A stretch of DNA of 64,000 bases from Paroedura picta (GCF_049243985.1 NC_135372.1:101955318-102019317); one strand, 5' to 3'; numbered from the stretch's first letter, positions 46,170-59,721 are shown. Translations and numbers: made by a program. Notes: generated by a model from the sequence alone, not told the origin.

Positions 46170-48815
46170 CTGGAGGAGGAAGAATGATGTTAGCAGCTTT
46201 CAGTCCCCACTGGAGATATGATTCAAACATCAAAATATATGAGATTTTCTAAAACTAGATCCCATATACTAAACCAGTACATCCAAACAGGGCTGGAAGG
46301 TATCAAACTACATTCTAATTCTGTATATTTTGTCCAAAGATGAGAATTGAGAGAAGTTGATAGCTATGATCTTAAACTCATATGATTCATTTTCTTTTCT
46401 GGCCTTCCTGTTTTGTTTCCTTTCATACTTCCTTTGTGTATTTTCTATTTTATCAGAGGTATATATGCCATTATTCATTGGAATGGCATAAGGAATGGGA
46501 AGGCATTGTCTTCTCATTCAGTTGCAAGATCTATTCTCTGTTTTGTTATCCAGTTTGTGTGCTCAGCAAACTGATAAGTAGCATATTGCTATTATCATTT
46601 AGTCAGTCCCATCAGGATTTCTGTTCTCCACATCCCATTCCTTAGGAGTCCTGTACATTTTTGTTCCTTTTAATGCTCTTAAGGGTTTGGAAATAGTGAC
46701 TTTAGCTTCCCTTCCATTTTCAGTTCTAACAGAATGTTCATTTTTTTGCAGTCATTATTTATTCTTAAATTGGAAGAAATGGGAGCCACTTCCCTAATCA
46801 GCCTTCAAAGTCAGCATGCTTCCTGTAATTTTTTTATTCTGCTTTTGTGCAATCAGTGTGCCATTATCCATGTGATGTCTCAATAGGGCTGACTCCAGAG
46901 GGCTACAGGAAGAAGCAGAAATATGAACAAAAGATTTATTTTTTGAAAAAAGATCCAACTACTGTACATCTGGAGTGGGAGGGGGGGGAAGCTCTTTGAC
47001 CGTATAGAGGAAAGGACAATTACAGCGTCACAAAAGCCACAGGATATAGGAGTGATGTTTGGATGGAAACTTAATTCTATTCTGAATGAAAGTGTGTGCT
47101 CATATTTCCCAATGGAGTTCAGTTTCTAAAGGCAATGAATGCTTGTTTTTATACTCTGTGGGCTCTATCCTTTTGATTTTCAGTGAACTTCCTGTAGCTG
47201 TGAAATCGCAGATATGTGCCAAATGTGTAAATTAATGCTGTTACAATCTTTGTGTCTTTAGCCTAGACTAAGTACATATTCAGTTTGTGATAACAAAATG
47301 TGATGTTGTACAGTAGGCTTCCCAGAGTGGCTAGACTAGCTTTGGTGAGGAGAGGGAATTATAAGTGTTAGGCAAGCCAAAGTCTTCCCTGAGAGAAAGA
47401 CACTGTGGGCATGTAATGATTAGTAGCAATAATGTTGGGGTTTTTATTTTTGCATATTTCTGGTAACATTCTCCTTGATATCATCAGAAAGGTGTCTGGG
47501 GGACTGATCCAACCAGTGGTGACAGCAGTGGTCTCTAATGCCCTATGGACTCCTGTGTATTTGCAATACTTTTGAGATTGTGTGGCATCACAAGAATTCC
47601 AAGTGAACATGTCATCCAAAGTTCTTTAGCAGCCACAATGAATTTGTCATGTGTGAATCAGCCCTTATGCTGAGTCAGACTATGAAGCTGTCTAGCCCAA
47701 TAGAGTCTAGTCTGTGTTAAGACTCTGGAAATTTGCTCAAATACAGTTATTTCCCAGCACTGCTTCCAGATACCTTCAGTTCTGGAGATGGTATTCTACA
47801 TGCAAAGCATGAATTATAGGCCTTCCCCTCAACCGTGGCCAACTGGCTTTATTGAGTTCCATCTAATTCTGTACTTTTCATTAAGGAACAAGCACTAAGA
47901 AACAAGGATTTGCCCTCTGTGCTTAGCTAAAATGAAATTCAGAAGCCTAGTGATCTGCATTCTCACCACATTTATTCATAGTTCTATTATATTACAAACT
48001 TCCTTTTGCTAATAGCTTTAGGATTTTTCTTTCTGTCAGATAGAAGTAAATGTGTCTTTGAGATCTTTTTAAAGTGAATGTTTCCTAAGTGGTCTTTCAT
48101 TATGTAGAAGGTGTTCGGTATCTAAAATGGAAAGAATCTATCAGGGGATATTAAATCTGCCTGTAGGAAGACTTAGCTGATCTCTTAACTGTTTGGCATT
48201 TAACCAACTTGACCTATGTTGTTTCTTGTGAGAAGGTTAAATGGTGCTTTCAGAATGACTTGGACTCTGTGACAACAGTGGTAAAAATAAATCCATCTCT
48301 CTGTGAATAGACAAAGGGCTCTGTGGCATATGAGGAAACTGCCTCCCCCCCCCCTTGCTTTTACCATGGTGGGTTGGTCTGCCTTTATTTAATCAAGTTG
48401 ATTTATGTAAAAACACAGAAACTCCAGTGTAATCTCTTGGAACAAAAAACAACAACCCCCCCCCCAAAAAAAAAAACTATATTAAGCAGCAATTTCAGTC
48501 TAATTTCCTCTAACAAATAAATACATTTTAATTGCAACCTAAAATCTAAGGACAATTGTATTAGTTCACATTAGTACCAAATTATTTTTGAAATAAACTT
48601 GAAAGAATAGGTTTTACCATGGTTATTATGTAGTCCTGTTTCACTAGACAGTGTGGAATTGTACCAAGTTGAACATAATATCTATGCTGCTCTCTGGTGC
48701 AGTAAAAAATTTTGGTGGCATACTCTTGGTTTCCCTTCTTCAGAGGTATTAGCAGGAAGGTAGACTGTTCCTGCATCCAGTGTTGCTTATGAATCTAGAA
48801 ACCATTGTTTTCTTA
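46170..48815. other. No element recognised (SRGAP2 intron 1)
   Basis: Unique-looking intronic DNA. C10 runs lie at 48345-48354 and 48456-48465, the latter directly followed by A11. Confidence 0.45.
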
Positions 48816-48828
48816 TCCCTGTAAGGTA

Positions 48829-49153
48829 GTGGTCCCCAACCTTTTTATCACTGGGGACCACTCAACACCGGGGAGCAGTCACCGGGGACCACTCAAGGCC
48901 TTTTACTGAGGCCCGGTGGGGGGGTAGTTTACTCTCAACCATTGCCCTGACGCTCTCTGATTGCTATGGTAATGTTTAAACATCCCTTCAAAATCAGATA
49001 CAGACATGCCACAACAATGAAGTCTGTTGTAAAGGGCCGGGGGGGATGAAGTAAAGGGCCGGGGGGGGGGGGAAGAAAGCATCCTTCGGGGCCCACCTCC
49101 AATTAGTTGAAGGACCACATGTGGTCCGCGGCCCACAGTTTGGGGATCGCTAC
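48829..49153 (-). mobile_element. hAT-type non-autonomous element, copy B, TSD GTAAGGTA
   Basis: The ends GTGGTCCCCAAC and GGGGATCGCTAC are imperfect inverted repeats. TGTAAGGTA is exactly duplicated at 48820-48828 and 49154-49162. The body contains the same perfect 16-bp palindrome (49112-49127) and poly-G runs as copy A at 18089-18533, in opposite orientation. Confidence 0.88.
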
Positions 49154-49261
49154 TGTAAGGTACATGGTAGAACCAAATTGTGTTTAATGAGGCGGGAGAA
49201 TCAAACCAGAATAGCTCCAGTGTTTTTCAGCCACGTCTTTGGATGCTGGGTGGAGAACCAG

Positions 49262-49350
49262 GTTACACAGAATGCCATCCTAAATATAGTTGTGCCATTC
49301 TAAGCCCCCTTGACTTCAAAGGGTGTAATTCTGCTGAGGATGGCACTGAC
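49262..49350. mobile_element. Palindromic MITE, 'CATCCTAAATATAGTT' type
   Basis: 'atgccatcctaaatatagtt' and 'gtaattctgctgaggatggc' are inverted arms around 'ttgacttcaaaggg'. It is the same miniature family as 11629-11956, more diverged. Confidence 0.65.
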
Positions 49351-49354
49351 AGAC

Positions 49355-50280
49355 ATGAAGAGAAAATGCATATCAATTACAATATTCCCTTTTTCTACTC
49401 TGCCTTATTGAATGCAAAATAGAGGGGCAGAGACCCCATGAACATGTCTTTATTTTATATATTTGTGGCATGTTCTTATTATCCTAAGTAACTTATGATT
49501 AAATTACCAGATCCAGGGTATTTAAAAAAAATGAATTTCCTTTTGTTATATGAGGCATGTGACTTATTTAAGGAGGGAGAGTACTTTAACTGGAGTAGCT
49601 ACACATATCTACTATAACTATTGTTTGGTTGCATAAATCAGTATTACTTGTAAGCACTGTGGCCATTGGATGCATATCACCAATGGCTATTTCAGAATAT
49701 AGAAACAGCTAAGGCCTAGTCTATATATGCAGCAGAACAGGGTGCTAGAATGGATTGTGCCACTTTTTACTGTCAGTGGGCATACTTTTTAATGTTCTTC
49801 TGCAGGAAAACTATAGGAAATCAGACTCCAGATCAGCATTCCTGTTATTGTGACAATTTATTGCTTGTAAGGAGGGTGCTTAAAAAAAACAGAAGGGTAT
49901 TTTAAAGTGTAAGACCTTACTGTATGAAGTGGTTCCAGTTTAACTGATGACTTTAGAAGTCTACTGCCTCACTTCATTTACAAATGAATTCCATTCTATT
50001 ACAAATGTAACTCTAAGTCTCAATTATCCTAAGGAAACAAAGGGTGATGTATAAAATGCCGGTTGCGATTCTTTGAATATGTATTGATTTGTACTGAATT
50101 TAAATGGGAAGTGATTTACATAATTTTTTCATCCACCCCAATGATTTTACTTTTACAGTCCTTGCATAAAGTTGTGAAACTTTTGGCAAGGTAAAGGATG
50201 CCTTAGGGATGGGAAACATGAGTTAATTGGCCCACAATCCCTCAGTCTAATCCAATCCCCCAGAGATAGCTAGTTGAACC
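49355..50280. other. No element recognised (SRGAP2 intron 1)
   Basis: No assignable feature. Confidence 0.45.
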
Positions 50281-50286
50281 AGACTT

Positions 50287-50625
50287 TCTCAACCCGCGTT
50301 TCGTGAAACTCTGGGGTTTCTTGACGACCCTGGAAGGGGTTCCTGAATGGGTGAGTTAATTAATTTTTATTATATTTTTTTAATTTGTAAAACATTTATT
50401 GGGTGATATGACCAAATAAGGTGATGTTGACCTGGTCTGCCCTCCCAAAATGGTCAGTGATGAGCCTGGAGAAGTTGGGAAGGGGAGGGTCCCTGGGTGA
50501 GCATGCACATAGCTATTCTTCCCAAACAGTCTGCATGATTGCACCACTTCTGTGGTTTCTCGAAGCCTGAAGAATGTTTCAGGAGTTTCTAAATAGTAAA
50601 AAAGTTAGATCAAGTGGAAATACAT
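50287..50625 (+). mobile_element. hAT-type MITE, decayed
   Basis: 'agactttctcaacccgcgtt', 'gaaactctggggtttcttga' and 'tggtttctcgaagcctgaag' have the layout of a squamate hAT-derived miniature element. The terminal repeats are eroded and no TSD is visible. Confidence 0.5.
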
Positions 50626-50699
50626 ATTTGGATGCAGCTACCCTTGGGTAATGCTGTGTAAATAGACAGCAACCACTTTCAGATCCCAGATCCAGTTGC

Positions 50700-50990
50700 A
50701 GGGCTTGAAGGGCTTTCATATAGTAGATGGAGCAGAGTTATTTTCTCTTCCCCAGAGGGTCGGACCAGAATCAATGGGTTGAAATTAATTCAAAAGAATT
50801 TTAGGCTAAGCATCCAGAAGAAGTTCTTGACAGAGAGCTTCCTCCGTGGAATAGGCTTCCTCAGGAGGTGGTGAGTTCTCCTTGTTTGGAAATTTTTAAG
50901 CAAAGGCTAGATGGTCATCTGAGAGAAACCTGATTGCATGCATTTCTGCATTTGGCAGCCCCAAATTATACCCCATTAGTTCCTGCTTAA
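50700..50990 (+). mobile_element. CR1 LINE 3' fragment
   Basis: 'gtggaataggcttcctcagg' and 'aggtggtgagttctccttgt', then 'aagcaaaggctagatggtca', correspond to the last codons of CR1 ORF2 as seen at 3790-3870. Confidence 0.8.
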
Positions 50991-51311
50991 AAAAAAAAGT
51001 GGTTTTCTTTGGGTTCCTTTGCTGCGGGGCAAGTGAGGGGCCAATTTGGGTCTACACCTGAAGAGTAGAATTTCAGTGTAGAAACAGACAAAAAAACGCA
51101 ACCCTTTAAAAATGCAAATCCGAATGATATCTCTAGTGCAGAAACAGTCTGGAAGTGCAACTGCCCGAGGTAATTCAGCGAGTTTCTGTGGCAGAGGGAG
51201 GATTTTAACTTTAGTCTCATACTCTAGCCTGTGTACCATGTTGGCTGCCATGCCAAGATGTACAATTTTGTATGGTAGCTAATTTAGAAGTGACTAGTTT
51301 TCTATTCTTAA

Positions 51312-52250
51312 AGCAGTTCAGTGCAGCTAAAAGTGGCCCACTCTGCCAGGAACCTGGGAGTGATACTTGATGCCTCCCTCTCAATGGAGGCTCAGATCAC
51401 GACGGTAGCACGGCTGGCATTTTACCACCTTCGCCAAGCCAAACTACTAGCGCTCTACTTGGCCCTGGAACACCTTGCCGCAGTGATCCACACAACGGTC
51501 ACCTTTAGGCTGGACTTCTGTAACTCGCTCTATGCTGGCCTGCCCTTATCCTTGATCCGGAAACTGCAACTGGTCCAGAACGTGGCTGCCAGGGTCCTCA
51601 CAGCAACACCTCGGAGGTCCCACATCCGGCCTATCCTCCAGCAGCTGCGCTGGCTCCCGGTTGAATTCCGGATAAGGCTTAAGGTGTTGGTTATCACCTT
51701 TAAGGCCATATGCGGTCTGGGCCCAGTATACCTGAGGGACCACCTCTCCACCTACACTCCTCATAGAGCCTTGCGCTCTACTACATCCAACCTCCTGGTG
51801 GTCCCTGGCCCCAAGGAAGCCCGCTTGACCTCAACCAGGGCCAGAGCTTTCTCCATTCTGCCTCCACCTGGTGGAATGAGCTCCCAGAGGAGATCAGGGC
51901 CCTTACAGAACCTAAACAGTTCCACAGGGCCTGCAAAAGGGAGCTCCTCCGCCAGGCATTTGGTTGAGGTCAAGCTAAACCACCGCTTCCAGTTGGCCCC
52001 CAAGCTCCCCCCCCTACGACCAACGCTAATCGGTTTAGCCCACTGGATCCCAGTGAGACTTAAGCTGAGGCTCTCGCAATTTCTATTTTATAATGTTATT
52101 GTTTATGGTCTTGTTAAGTTATTATTGTTATATTGTTATTACTGTTACCTGTTACCATATGTTAATTGTATCTCCTCCTGTTTTATGTAAACCGCCCTTA
52201 TCCATCGGGGAGGACGGTATATAAATATAATAATAAATAAATAAATAAAT
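51312..52250 (+). mobile_element. L2-like LINE, 5'-truncated, best-preserved copy
   Basis: A 289-codon frame from 51321 encodes the RT C-terminus: NLGVILDASLSME, RLDFCNSLYAGLPLSLIRKL, RWLPVEFRIRLKVLVITFKA, LRDHLSTYTPHRALRS and LTSTRARAFSILPP. After the last motif the expected WWNELPEE reads through in another frame, so one small frameshift lies near 51865. The 3' UTR ends 'ccgcccttatccatcgggga', 'gacggtatataaatataata' and (AAAT)n. This is retrotransposon, not a host gene. Confidence 0.92.
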
Positions 52251-52254
52251 ATAA

Positions 52255-53640
52255 ATTGGGGGTAAATAAGGCAGTCCTGTGCAAGGTCCACTTTTCTAAA
52301 AATGTTGCCTCTCCTCCCCACTCCAGTCATTCATTTTCTGTTGCAAAATTTCTGTGGATTGAATGTCTCTATCCAGCACCATCCCACACTGATGCAGTAT
52401 AACCCTGTAGTACATTGACATGAAGCCTTAAAAAAACCCAACAACAACAACTATGGAACTGAATTCCAGAGCAGGGAGTTCTCCTTTATACTGAAAGCTA
52501 TCTGGAATATTAGCAACTGCATTATGTAAATAATGGAATATTGTTTTTTCATTAGCAAGGCATTTTGAAGTTTTACCTCTTCTGAATAAAAACTGGAGAT
52601 GTTTTTCATGAGCACTCCATTCCCCTTTCATATTGAACAGGAAGAGGAAGAATCATATTGAACTGGGTGAAGTGCTCTTCAGCAGTGCTTACATAAAAAT
52701 CCCTTGAATAAATTATATCTTGTTCAAACTTGGTTTGTGTTCAAACGCTTAAAACTAATCCAGATTCTTGTTTACCTTTCGGCAAGTCCCTCCCCCCTGG
52801 GCAGGCTGGTACTAGCAAGAAGATTATCTGATAACTTATGTCAGGTTAAGCACCCATCTTTTTAAAACTGGTTTTTATGTTGAGTGACTTGATTTTGACA
52901 GTAATAGTGATTATATAACTTTTCTTTACTGACAGTGGCATCTTAAGCAGAGTTCCACAAAGATAAACCTGTTTCAGTGTCTTGGTAAAGAGAACCTTCT
53001 TTCTATGTTCCATTGAGACCAGTAGATGGGAAATCAAAGTCCTATATTGGCATATAAAGCTACTAGGGACAAAGCCTGTTGCATTCAGGAATACAATGGG
53101 TGCTAGATTGGGGGTGGTGGTGGGAGAACTCTGCAGATGGGCTCTCCCTCCCCTGAGGACTTGGAAAGTCTGCAGGCTGGAGGCCCCCCAGAAAGGGAAC
53201 TCACCAGCAGGAGCAGCTCTTACACAGCAGGGTTCTGCAGCCTCCCAGCCTCAGAGGGAAGTGGAAGGAGGAGGGGGTGGTCAGGGGTGGAGGATGGAAG
53301 GCTGGCTGCTGGACAGACAGGCAAGCTGGTTGGAGGAAGAGGCACTCAGGATGAGTGGGTGTTAAGTGCTGGCACTTAAGCCATGAGACATGTTCCTCCT
53401 CCAAGGCCTTACCAGAAATATTAAGTGGAACAGATATTATAGTTAAACAGGAGATGGGGGTGGGGGAAGCGCAGAATGCCTCATAAAATAGCTGACACTG
53501 GTCAGCACCCCTCTGTGCATCCTTTTTGTCCAAGACACAAGGGCCTTTGTGTATTATGCTGGGACCAGCTTATTTGCAGAAATGTGTTTTTAGGATTGTG
53601 CTGTAAGGCTAGGGAAATTAAAAGGGACATTTATGCACTG
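52255..53640. other. No element recognised (SRGAP2 intron 1)
   Basis: Contains a G-rich, purine-biased stretch (53110-53360) giving short open frames on both strands, none with a known domain. Confidence 0.45.
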
Positions 53641-53689
53641 TAGCCATTGCTGGTTCATCTTCGAGCCAGGGTGACCATATCAAAATTCT

Positions 53690-55790
53690 GCTGTGCTGTA
53701 ATAGCTTTCTTCTAAATATTAGGTTACTTACAGGCAAAACAGCAGCTATCCAGGATATAAGTCTGAGTGAGAGGGCTGACCTGGCAAGTGTGTCTGAGAC
53801 TTGGCTGAAAGAGGTGATGGCAGTGGGAGAGTTTTCCTCTACCAACTGTGCTCTGGTGTACTCGGCAATACATCTGCATGGGCCTGGCAGGTAGTGAGGT
53901 GGTGCCACTGTAGTTTGTTGGGATTCCCTCCCTCCCAGTTTGATGCCCCATCCAGGACTCTGCTTTTTTCAAAGTATATTAGTTTGAGGAGTGTGTATCT
54001 AGTGCTGAGAGTGTGAGACATAATGTGGATTCTTTTGGTGTATTGCCCACCCATTGCCTTAGGCTTAGGGAAGGGTTTTCAGCATCAATGCTGAGGATAC
54101 CTTGTTGGGAACAGCTCAGGATTTAATGATCTTGATGACAGCCATGGCCCTGCCTCAGGAAACAAGAGGCTACATGCAACTGTGTAGGTCACATGCTTTA
54201 TCTGATGTTCCTCCCTTGGAAGGATGACAGTGATCTGGGGAGGGGGGACGTTGAGGATGATCCCCTCAACATGGACAGAACCCTATTTGCTGGGATTTAG
54301 TTTTACAGGAAAATGCAGGCTTTGAAGGAGTCAGTGATTCACCACTGTGGCCTGACAAATCTGTGTTGTTTGTAGATGGCTTTTGGGGGTTTTCCTGCTG
54401 ATATGATCAGTGTGTTTGCTGATGTCGTGGTTGACCTGTGGAATGAGGAAATTACCCAGCCAATTGACTTGATTGCTCCTAGGCACCCTCTCTCCAGTCT
54501 AAGTGTACAGGCAGCTCCTTTGTTTACTAAGGGGCTGCAGATAATGCAAAGATGTAAGAGATGTCCAGAGTAATAGTGGAGAAATACTCACAACAAATTT
54601 GAGGAGGCACAGACTAGAGCACATTATAAAGTACACTCTGTTGCATCCATACAATGTAGAACTGCAGAAGTTTTCTGGGTGGTCAGAGGCTTATGGGTTT
54701 CTGGCCTACAGGAGGAGGTGGTCTGCTCCTGTCGCCTGCTGTGATCAGTTTGCTCAACACTTTGTAGATTTTTTTTTTTTTGCATCTGTTCCAGTTTGGA
54801 CTCTACATTAGCAGTGACAGATGGTCTCAAAGTGCTGATTTCTCCAGTTGTCCAGTGCCTTTCGCGTTCTTCAGTCTGAGGATATGGACATGATTCTTGG
54901 ATGCGGTGGACCTACCACCCACTTGTACAACCCTTTCCCCTCCTGGGTATCTTATCCTTTGTACTTTTCAACATTTATGTAAAGCTGCAAGGAGAGGTAA
55001 TTAGGAGATTTGGGTAATGCTGCCACCAATATGTGTATGACATTCAACTCTACCTTGCTCCTGAAGAAATATCAGGGAAGGCTGTGGATATTTGCGAACA
55101 GGTGTATGGAGGCAGTTTTAAGATGAATGAGGGCTAATAAAGTGAAACTTAATCTGACTCTTCCTGTAGCAGATTTGTAGCTGGGGGGGGGGCGTACTCT
55201 TGGACCTGGGTGACCTGCTGGATAAACAGGTGGCATGTGAACCTATCCATAAATTCAGTTAATTTTGCAAGGCCTGCTTTGGGTGCCCCCACTGCTGACG
55301 GTACATGGGTAAAGGTAAAGGTATCCCCTGTGCAAGCACCGAGTCATGTCTGACCCTTGGGGTGACGCCCTCTAGCGTTTTCATGGCAGACTCAATACGG
55401 GGTGGTTTGCCAGTGCCTTCCCCAGTCATGACCGTTTACCCCCCAGCAAGCTGGGTCCTCATTTTACCGACCTCGGAAGGATGGAAGGCTGAGTCAACCT
55501 TGAGCCGGCTGCTGGGATTGAACTCCCAGCCTTATGGGCAAAGCTTTCAGACGCCTGCCTTACCACTCTGCGCCACAAGAAGCTCTATGGTACATGGGTA
55601 GCAACCTGTTAAAGGGCCTTCTTGTTGTAACACTGAAACTTTGGAACTCCCTTCTCGGTGAGATTTGTCTGTCTCCTTCTATTCTTGTCCTCTACCAGCA
55701 GATGAAACTTTTTTTGTTTTATTTGGAGTACCCCAATAAATGCTGCCTTTCCTTCCTAATTGTGTTACATGTTCTTATGTCTTTGATTTA
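53690..55790 (+). mobile_element. L2-like LINE, long degraded copy split by a SINE
   Basis: Endonuclease start KTAAIQDISLSERADLASVS / ETWLKE (about 53735-53815), a pre-RT block NEEITQPIDLIAPRHPLSS (about 54440-54500), an RT block with LFNIYVKLQGEVIRRFG and the Y-x-D-D position (about 54960-55050), and the C-terminal LKGLLV..LKLWNSLLGE and tail 'caataaatgctgcctttcct' after 55600 are in the proper order. There are many stops and frameshifts. A SINE (55312-55588) interrupts it. Confidence 0.75.
55312..55588 (-). mobile_element. tRNA-derived SINE, second family, full length, 12-bp TSD
   Basis: On the minus strand it begins 'gagcttcttgtggcgcagag' with A-box-like 'tggcgcagagtggtaagg' and B-box-like 'gggagttcaatccc', followed by 'ctcaaggttgactcagcctt' and the body ending 'ggggatacctttacc'. 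The exact duplication GGTACATGGGTA flanks it (55300-55311 and 55589-55600), typical of LINE-mediated retroposition. It sits inside an older L2-like LINE. Confidence 0.95.
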
Positions 55791-55794
55791 ATCT

Positions 55795-58700
55795 ATTTGA
55801 ACAAAATATAAACTTTTATAATGTATTTTATTACAAACACAGTATCAAATTTGCTAACTTGAGAGGAATAGCTTATCCACCCCATTGTACTCTAGTATCT
55901 GATGTACACAATATCTGTTATGACAATCCAGTATTTGGCAAGTGGAGACCAAATATCTACACATTTTGAAGCCGGCCCTGATTTCCATGTCCACGTATAA
56001 GCAGATTTTTTATTCACAGTCCACACATAAAAAAGTTTGTCCAACCGTTGTCTTAGAGTAGATTGATATTACCAGTTCTGACCTAAAATCATCTTGGCTG
56101 CAATGACCAACTGTTATAATAAGTGTTTAACTATTTTATATATGCTGTATTTTAAATGTTGTTTCCATATCTTAAATGTTTTACTGTTGAAATGTTTTAA
56201 TGCTTCAGTGTTTTTCATTGTGGGGATCATATTTGGGAAGAAAAGTAGCATAGAAATATTTTAATGAAATACATATAATGAATATAGGAAATTAGCTCCA
56301 AATGCAATGTAATCTGGTGGACAGATAGAAGTCCCAAACTCTTTTGTGCAATCAGTGTTGTGGGAACTGCAGCCGAACTAAATATTCTGTGGTAGGGAAC
56401 ACAGTTTAGATAAAGTCTGAAGTCTCTATTTGACTTTTGCGCACAGACTGAACTTTGCGCGAGACAAATTCAAGTACACTTTAAAAGTTATTTTTAACTT
56501 CTTGTCCCTAAGCCCCTCAAGTGTGCTTTTTATTAATAATAAACCTTTTATTTTGCATGTCAGCGGAATGCAAGACTTTTACAATATTTGTCCTGTTCAG
56601 ACTATGCTTTTCCACCTGCAAAAACAAAGTTTTTTCCCCCTTTAAAGGTTAATGTCTAGAAGATAGTAGTTTAAGTTCATATTGGCAAAAGATGACTGAT
56701 TGAAAAACCCAGACATGAGAATCCTGACTTAAAATAAGTTAAATTCACAATCTGCCAAGAAAAATATATCTGCTGAGACTATAAAACCTAAGACATTTTT
56801 CTTCTGCTAGTTTTTATTAATTGATTTGATTTGATAAAGTTTAATCCATGAATGTAAAATGTGAAGCAATAAAAATGAAGTAGTATCCTTTTAGCAGTTG
56901 ATGCACATGAAAACAAAACTGTCTGCTTTTATGAAACACAAAGCTCGTTACAAATATGAAAAGACTTGTTAAGGTTAAACTTTAATTTGTTTTTGATTAC
57001 ATATTTGTCCCAATGAATAGCGTTGCAAATGGTGATGCTTGCCACTGCTATAATTTCAAAGTTCAGCCAAAATAGATGAGGATAAATATAATGTGGTAGC
57101 ACCTTAAGGATTGATTGTTTAGACTTTACCAGATACATGAAGTGAATCCTGCAATGTTGGTATATCTAATTCTCAGTGTGGAGAAATTTGTTAACACTTA
57201 CAGATATTTCTAAAAACATGGGGAAAAGGCCCCAGATTCACAAGAGAATCTGAAATCTTAAAAACACATGCAAATATGGTGGGGTGGGTGAGTTTAAAGC
57301 CCTGCAAAATAATGTAGAACCTTTAGATTTAAGATTAAGAATGTCCTCTGCAGGGGATATTTTAGGAGATGCTGTAGGCAGCACTGCCAGCCTTGGTTTG
57401 TGTCCGTAAAAGACAGGGGGAGAGGGCTACTAGGAGGAGAGATAAGGGTTCCCTCACTTGTTCATGTGCATATGTTTGTATGTATGTACATGTGCGGAGA
57501 GAAGCATTGTGGCCATGAATGCCGTGGACACTTGGTTGCATTTTGTGGCCTTTGGGCTCCATGATATTTACAGAAGTTTTCTGTTTGTGTGTGCTTGTTC
57601 TACCTGAGGTTACAATTATATGTTGGATGTATGGTCAACAAAGGTTGTAGTGCAATGATTTGTTTTTAGGTACCACAGCCCTCCTTTTTGACCTTTGTCT
57701 TTAACAGACTAGTCCTCTATAGCAGCCGAAGAAGAGTCTGGTGACTGGGGAATGTTCTGTGGGTTCTACTGGCTCATTGTTCATTCATGGCTCACAAGCT
57801 TAATTGGTTAGTTTGTTTGCTGTGTGGAGTTTTGTTTGTTTGTTTGTTTTGGTTGCTTTGGTTAAGTGGTGTGAAAGGGGACTAATAATCCAAGCAGCTT
57901 GAATGTCAATTCCAGTTTTTAGCAGTGCTGTCCACAAACTCTCCTGGGTATGGACAAATGGCACGAAGGGAGGAAGTCACTTAACCCTTGGATAAAGATG
58001 TTTGCCATGGAACTTGTTACAGAGGTGTGAGACATCTCTGCAGCTTTCCACTTGAGTTAGAAAAAGAGAAGTTTTACAGAATTCAAACTTCTTGCTGGTG
58101 GCGGAATGCAAATGTCAACAAGAGCAAAGTACTGCAAGATTTGTCTTGGGTTCTTTTAATTTTTGTTTAAGTGCTGTGACTTGTTTGAGTGCACTTGTTA
58201 AAGCAGACTCAACTGCTTGTTCTGGACATCTTTCTAGGCAAGGGTGAGATTGATGCCAGAACAAACAGAAGAGTAATCCCTGTGTAGCCCCACTCATTTT
58301 ATTTTACACCCTTTCCCCCCCATACCCATGTTTTTCTGGCAGAAGTTTTTATTAGAAGGCTGTGGACCTAGAAACCTGCTTATTGAGTCCATTCTTGTTT
58401 TTAAACTTTGTGTGCTAGCAGCGAAAGCAATCCAATATTGCTAAACCAGAAAAGAACTTTAACACTGCCATTTTTCCTTTACCTTTTGAAGAAGACAAAT
58501 GGTCCAAGGACAAGTGTGCTTTCTCAGAGAAGGAACTGGGAGGGGGTAAGGAGGAGAACCAGGGAGTCAAAAGGCATACATTTAGCATTAAAGTTAATTA
58601 TTGGGTTTATTATCCAGTTGTTTTACAGGCCTTCATTTTCTCTCTATCTTAATTTGGTTTGGGACTACAGTGTTCTGAGATTTAAGCAAATAGGCTATAT

Positions 58701-59718
58701 CTTGTAACCTCTGTGGTTTACAGAATCTAAATACTCAGATTATTTTTAGATTTTTGCTAGTAACATAAACTTTGCAAAGCTGTGGTGATGGGTGATGGCT
58801 CAGGTCCATCAGTTCAGCCACTGAACACGCCCATTGTGACAACCTTCATCTCAGGCTTTTGTGCTAGTTGTGAGACTTACTGCTGCCACATGGCTTTGTA
58901 AAGTATGCAAATTGAAGGCCTGGAGGAGAACTGTGTCATTTGGGCAGTGGTCATCAAGACAGGATATTTACTTACTCAGTAAGATCACTGGCTGACTGGA
59001 GTCCACTTTTATCTACTTAGGATTCTTTCTTGTTCCGTATCCACAGTTTGGAATAGGACCAATAAAGTTCAGCTAGCTTCTAAATTTGTATGCTAGAATG
59101 GGAACAAACGTCAATCAGAAGCATTTAGTGTGGATTATTTCTTACTGATTACAAATATAGGTGGGAATTGTGCTGAATAACCTAGCTACTATTGATAATT
59201 TATTAGCCATCTTCAAATTGTTCTACTTTTTAAAGTTTTACTGCCTCCTCACAAATAATCCCATTTTAAAAAGTTTTCATTAAGTACTGGCAGGATCCTA
59301 TGATCCATGATAAGTGTGCTTGCTAGTGCTGAGCAGTAATTACTGCCTTCTGGGAAGAAAGGAGACTAATTGTCCTGCTGACCAGGAGAGAAACTAGTTG
59401 CTCTATGATGTGAAGGGTTCTTTGAAATTCCTATTCTTGTGATCTGCCACAATTGCTGGATGAAGTGGTAGCTTGAAGGTTTGACTTCTAGGACTTTGCC
59501 TGGTGTCTGGTGGTAATGGTCATTTGTCATAAATAATCAGTTGAATAGTTAACTACAAGGCAGATGGCACTCCTAGTTGTCTGAATCTCAGTTTGAGTCT
59601 GGTATTCCAGAAATTGAAACAAACGCATCTTCTGAACAATAAGTAAGTTCTGGCTTCTGTGAAAATGGGGAAATTTGTACAGTGGGACAAGCCACCACAG
59701 TTTGGTGATGGTGAAAAA
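55795..59718. other. No element recognised (SRGAP2 intron 1)
   Basis: About 3.9 kb of AT-rich intronic DNA without assignable exon, RNA gene or repeat; a (TTTG)n stretch is at 57830-57850. Confidence 0.4.
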
Positions 59719-59721
59719 TGC

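Noticed and set aside
51321-52190. 289-codon open frame as a host gene
   Set aside because: Its motifs (RLDFCNSLYAGLPLSL, LRDHLSTYTPHRALRS) are the C-terminal RT region of an L2-like LINE, and a LINE 3' tail follows.
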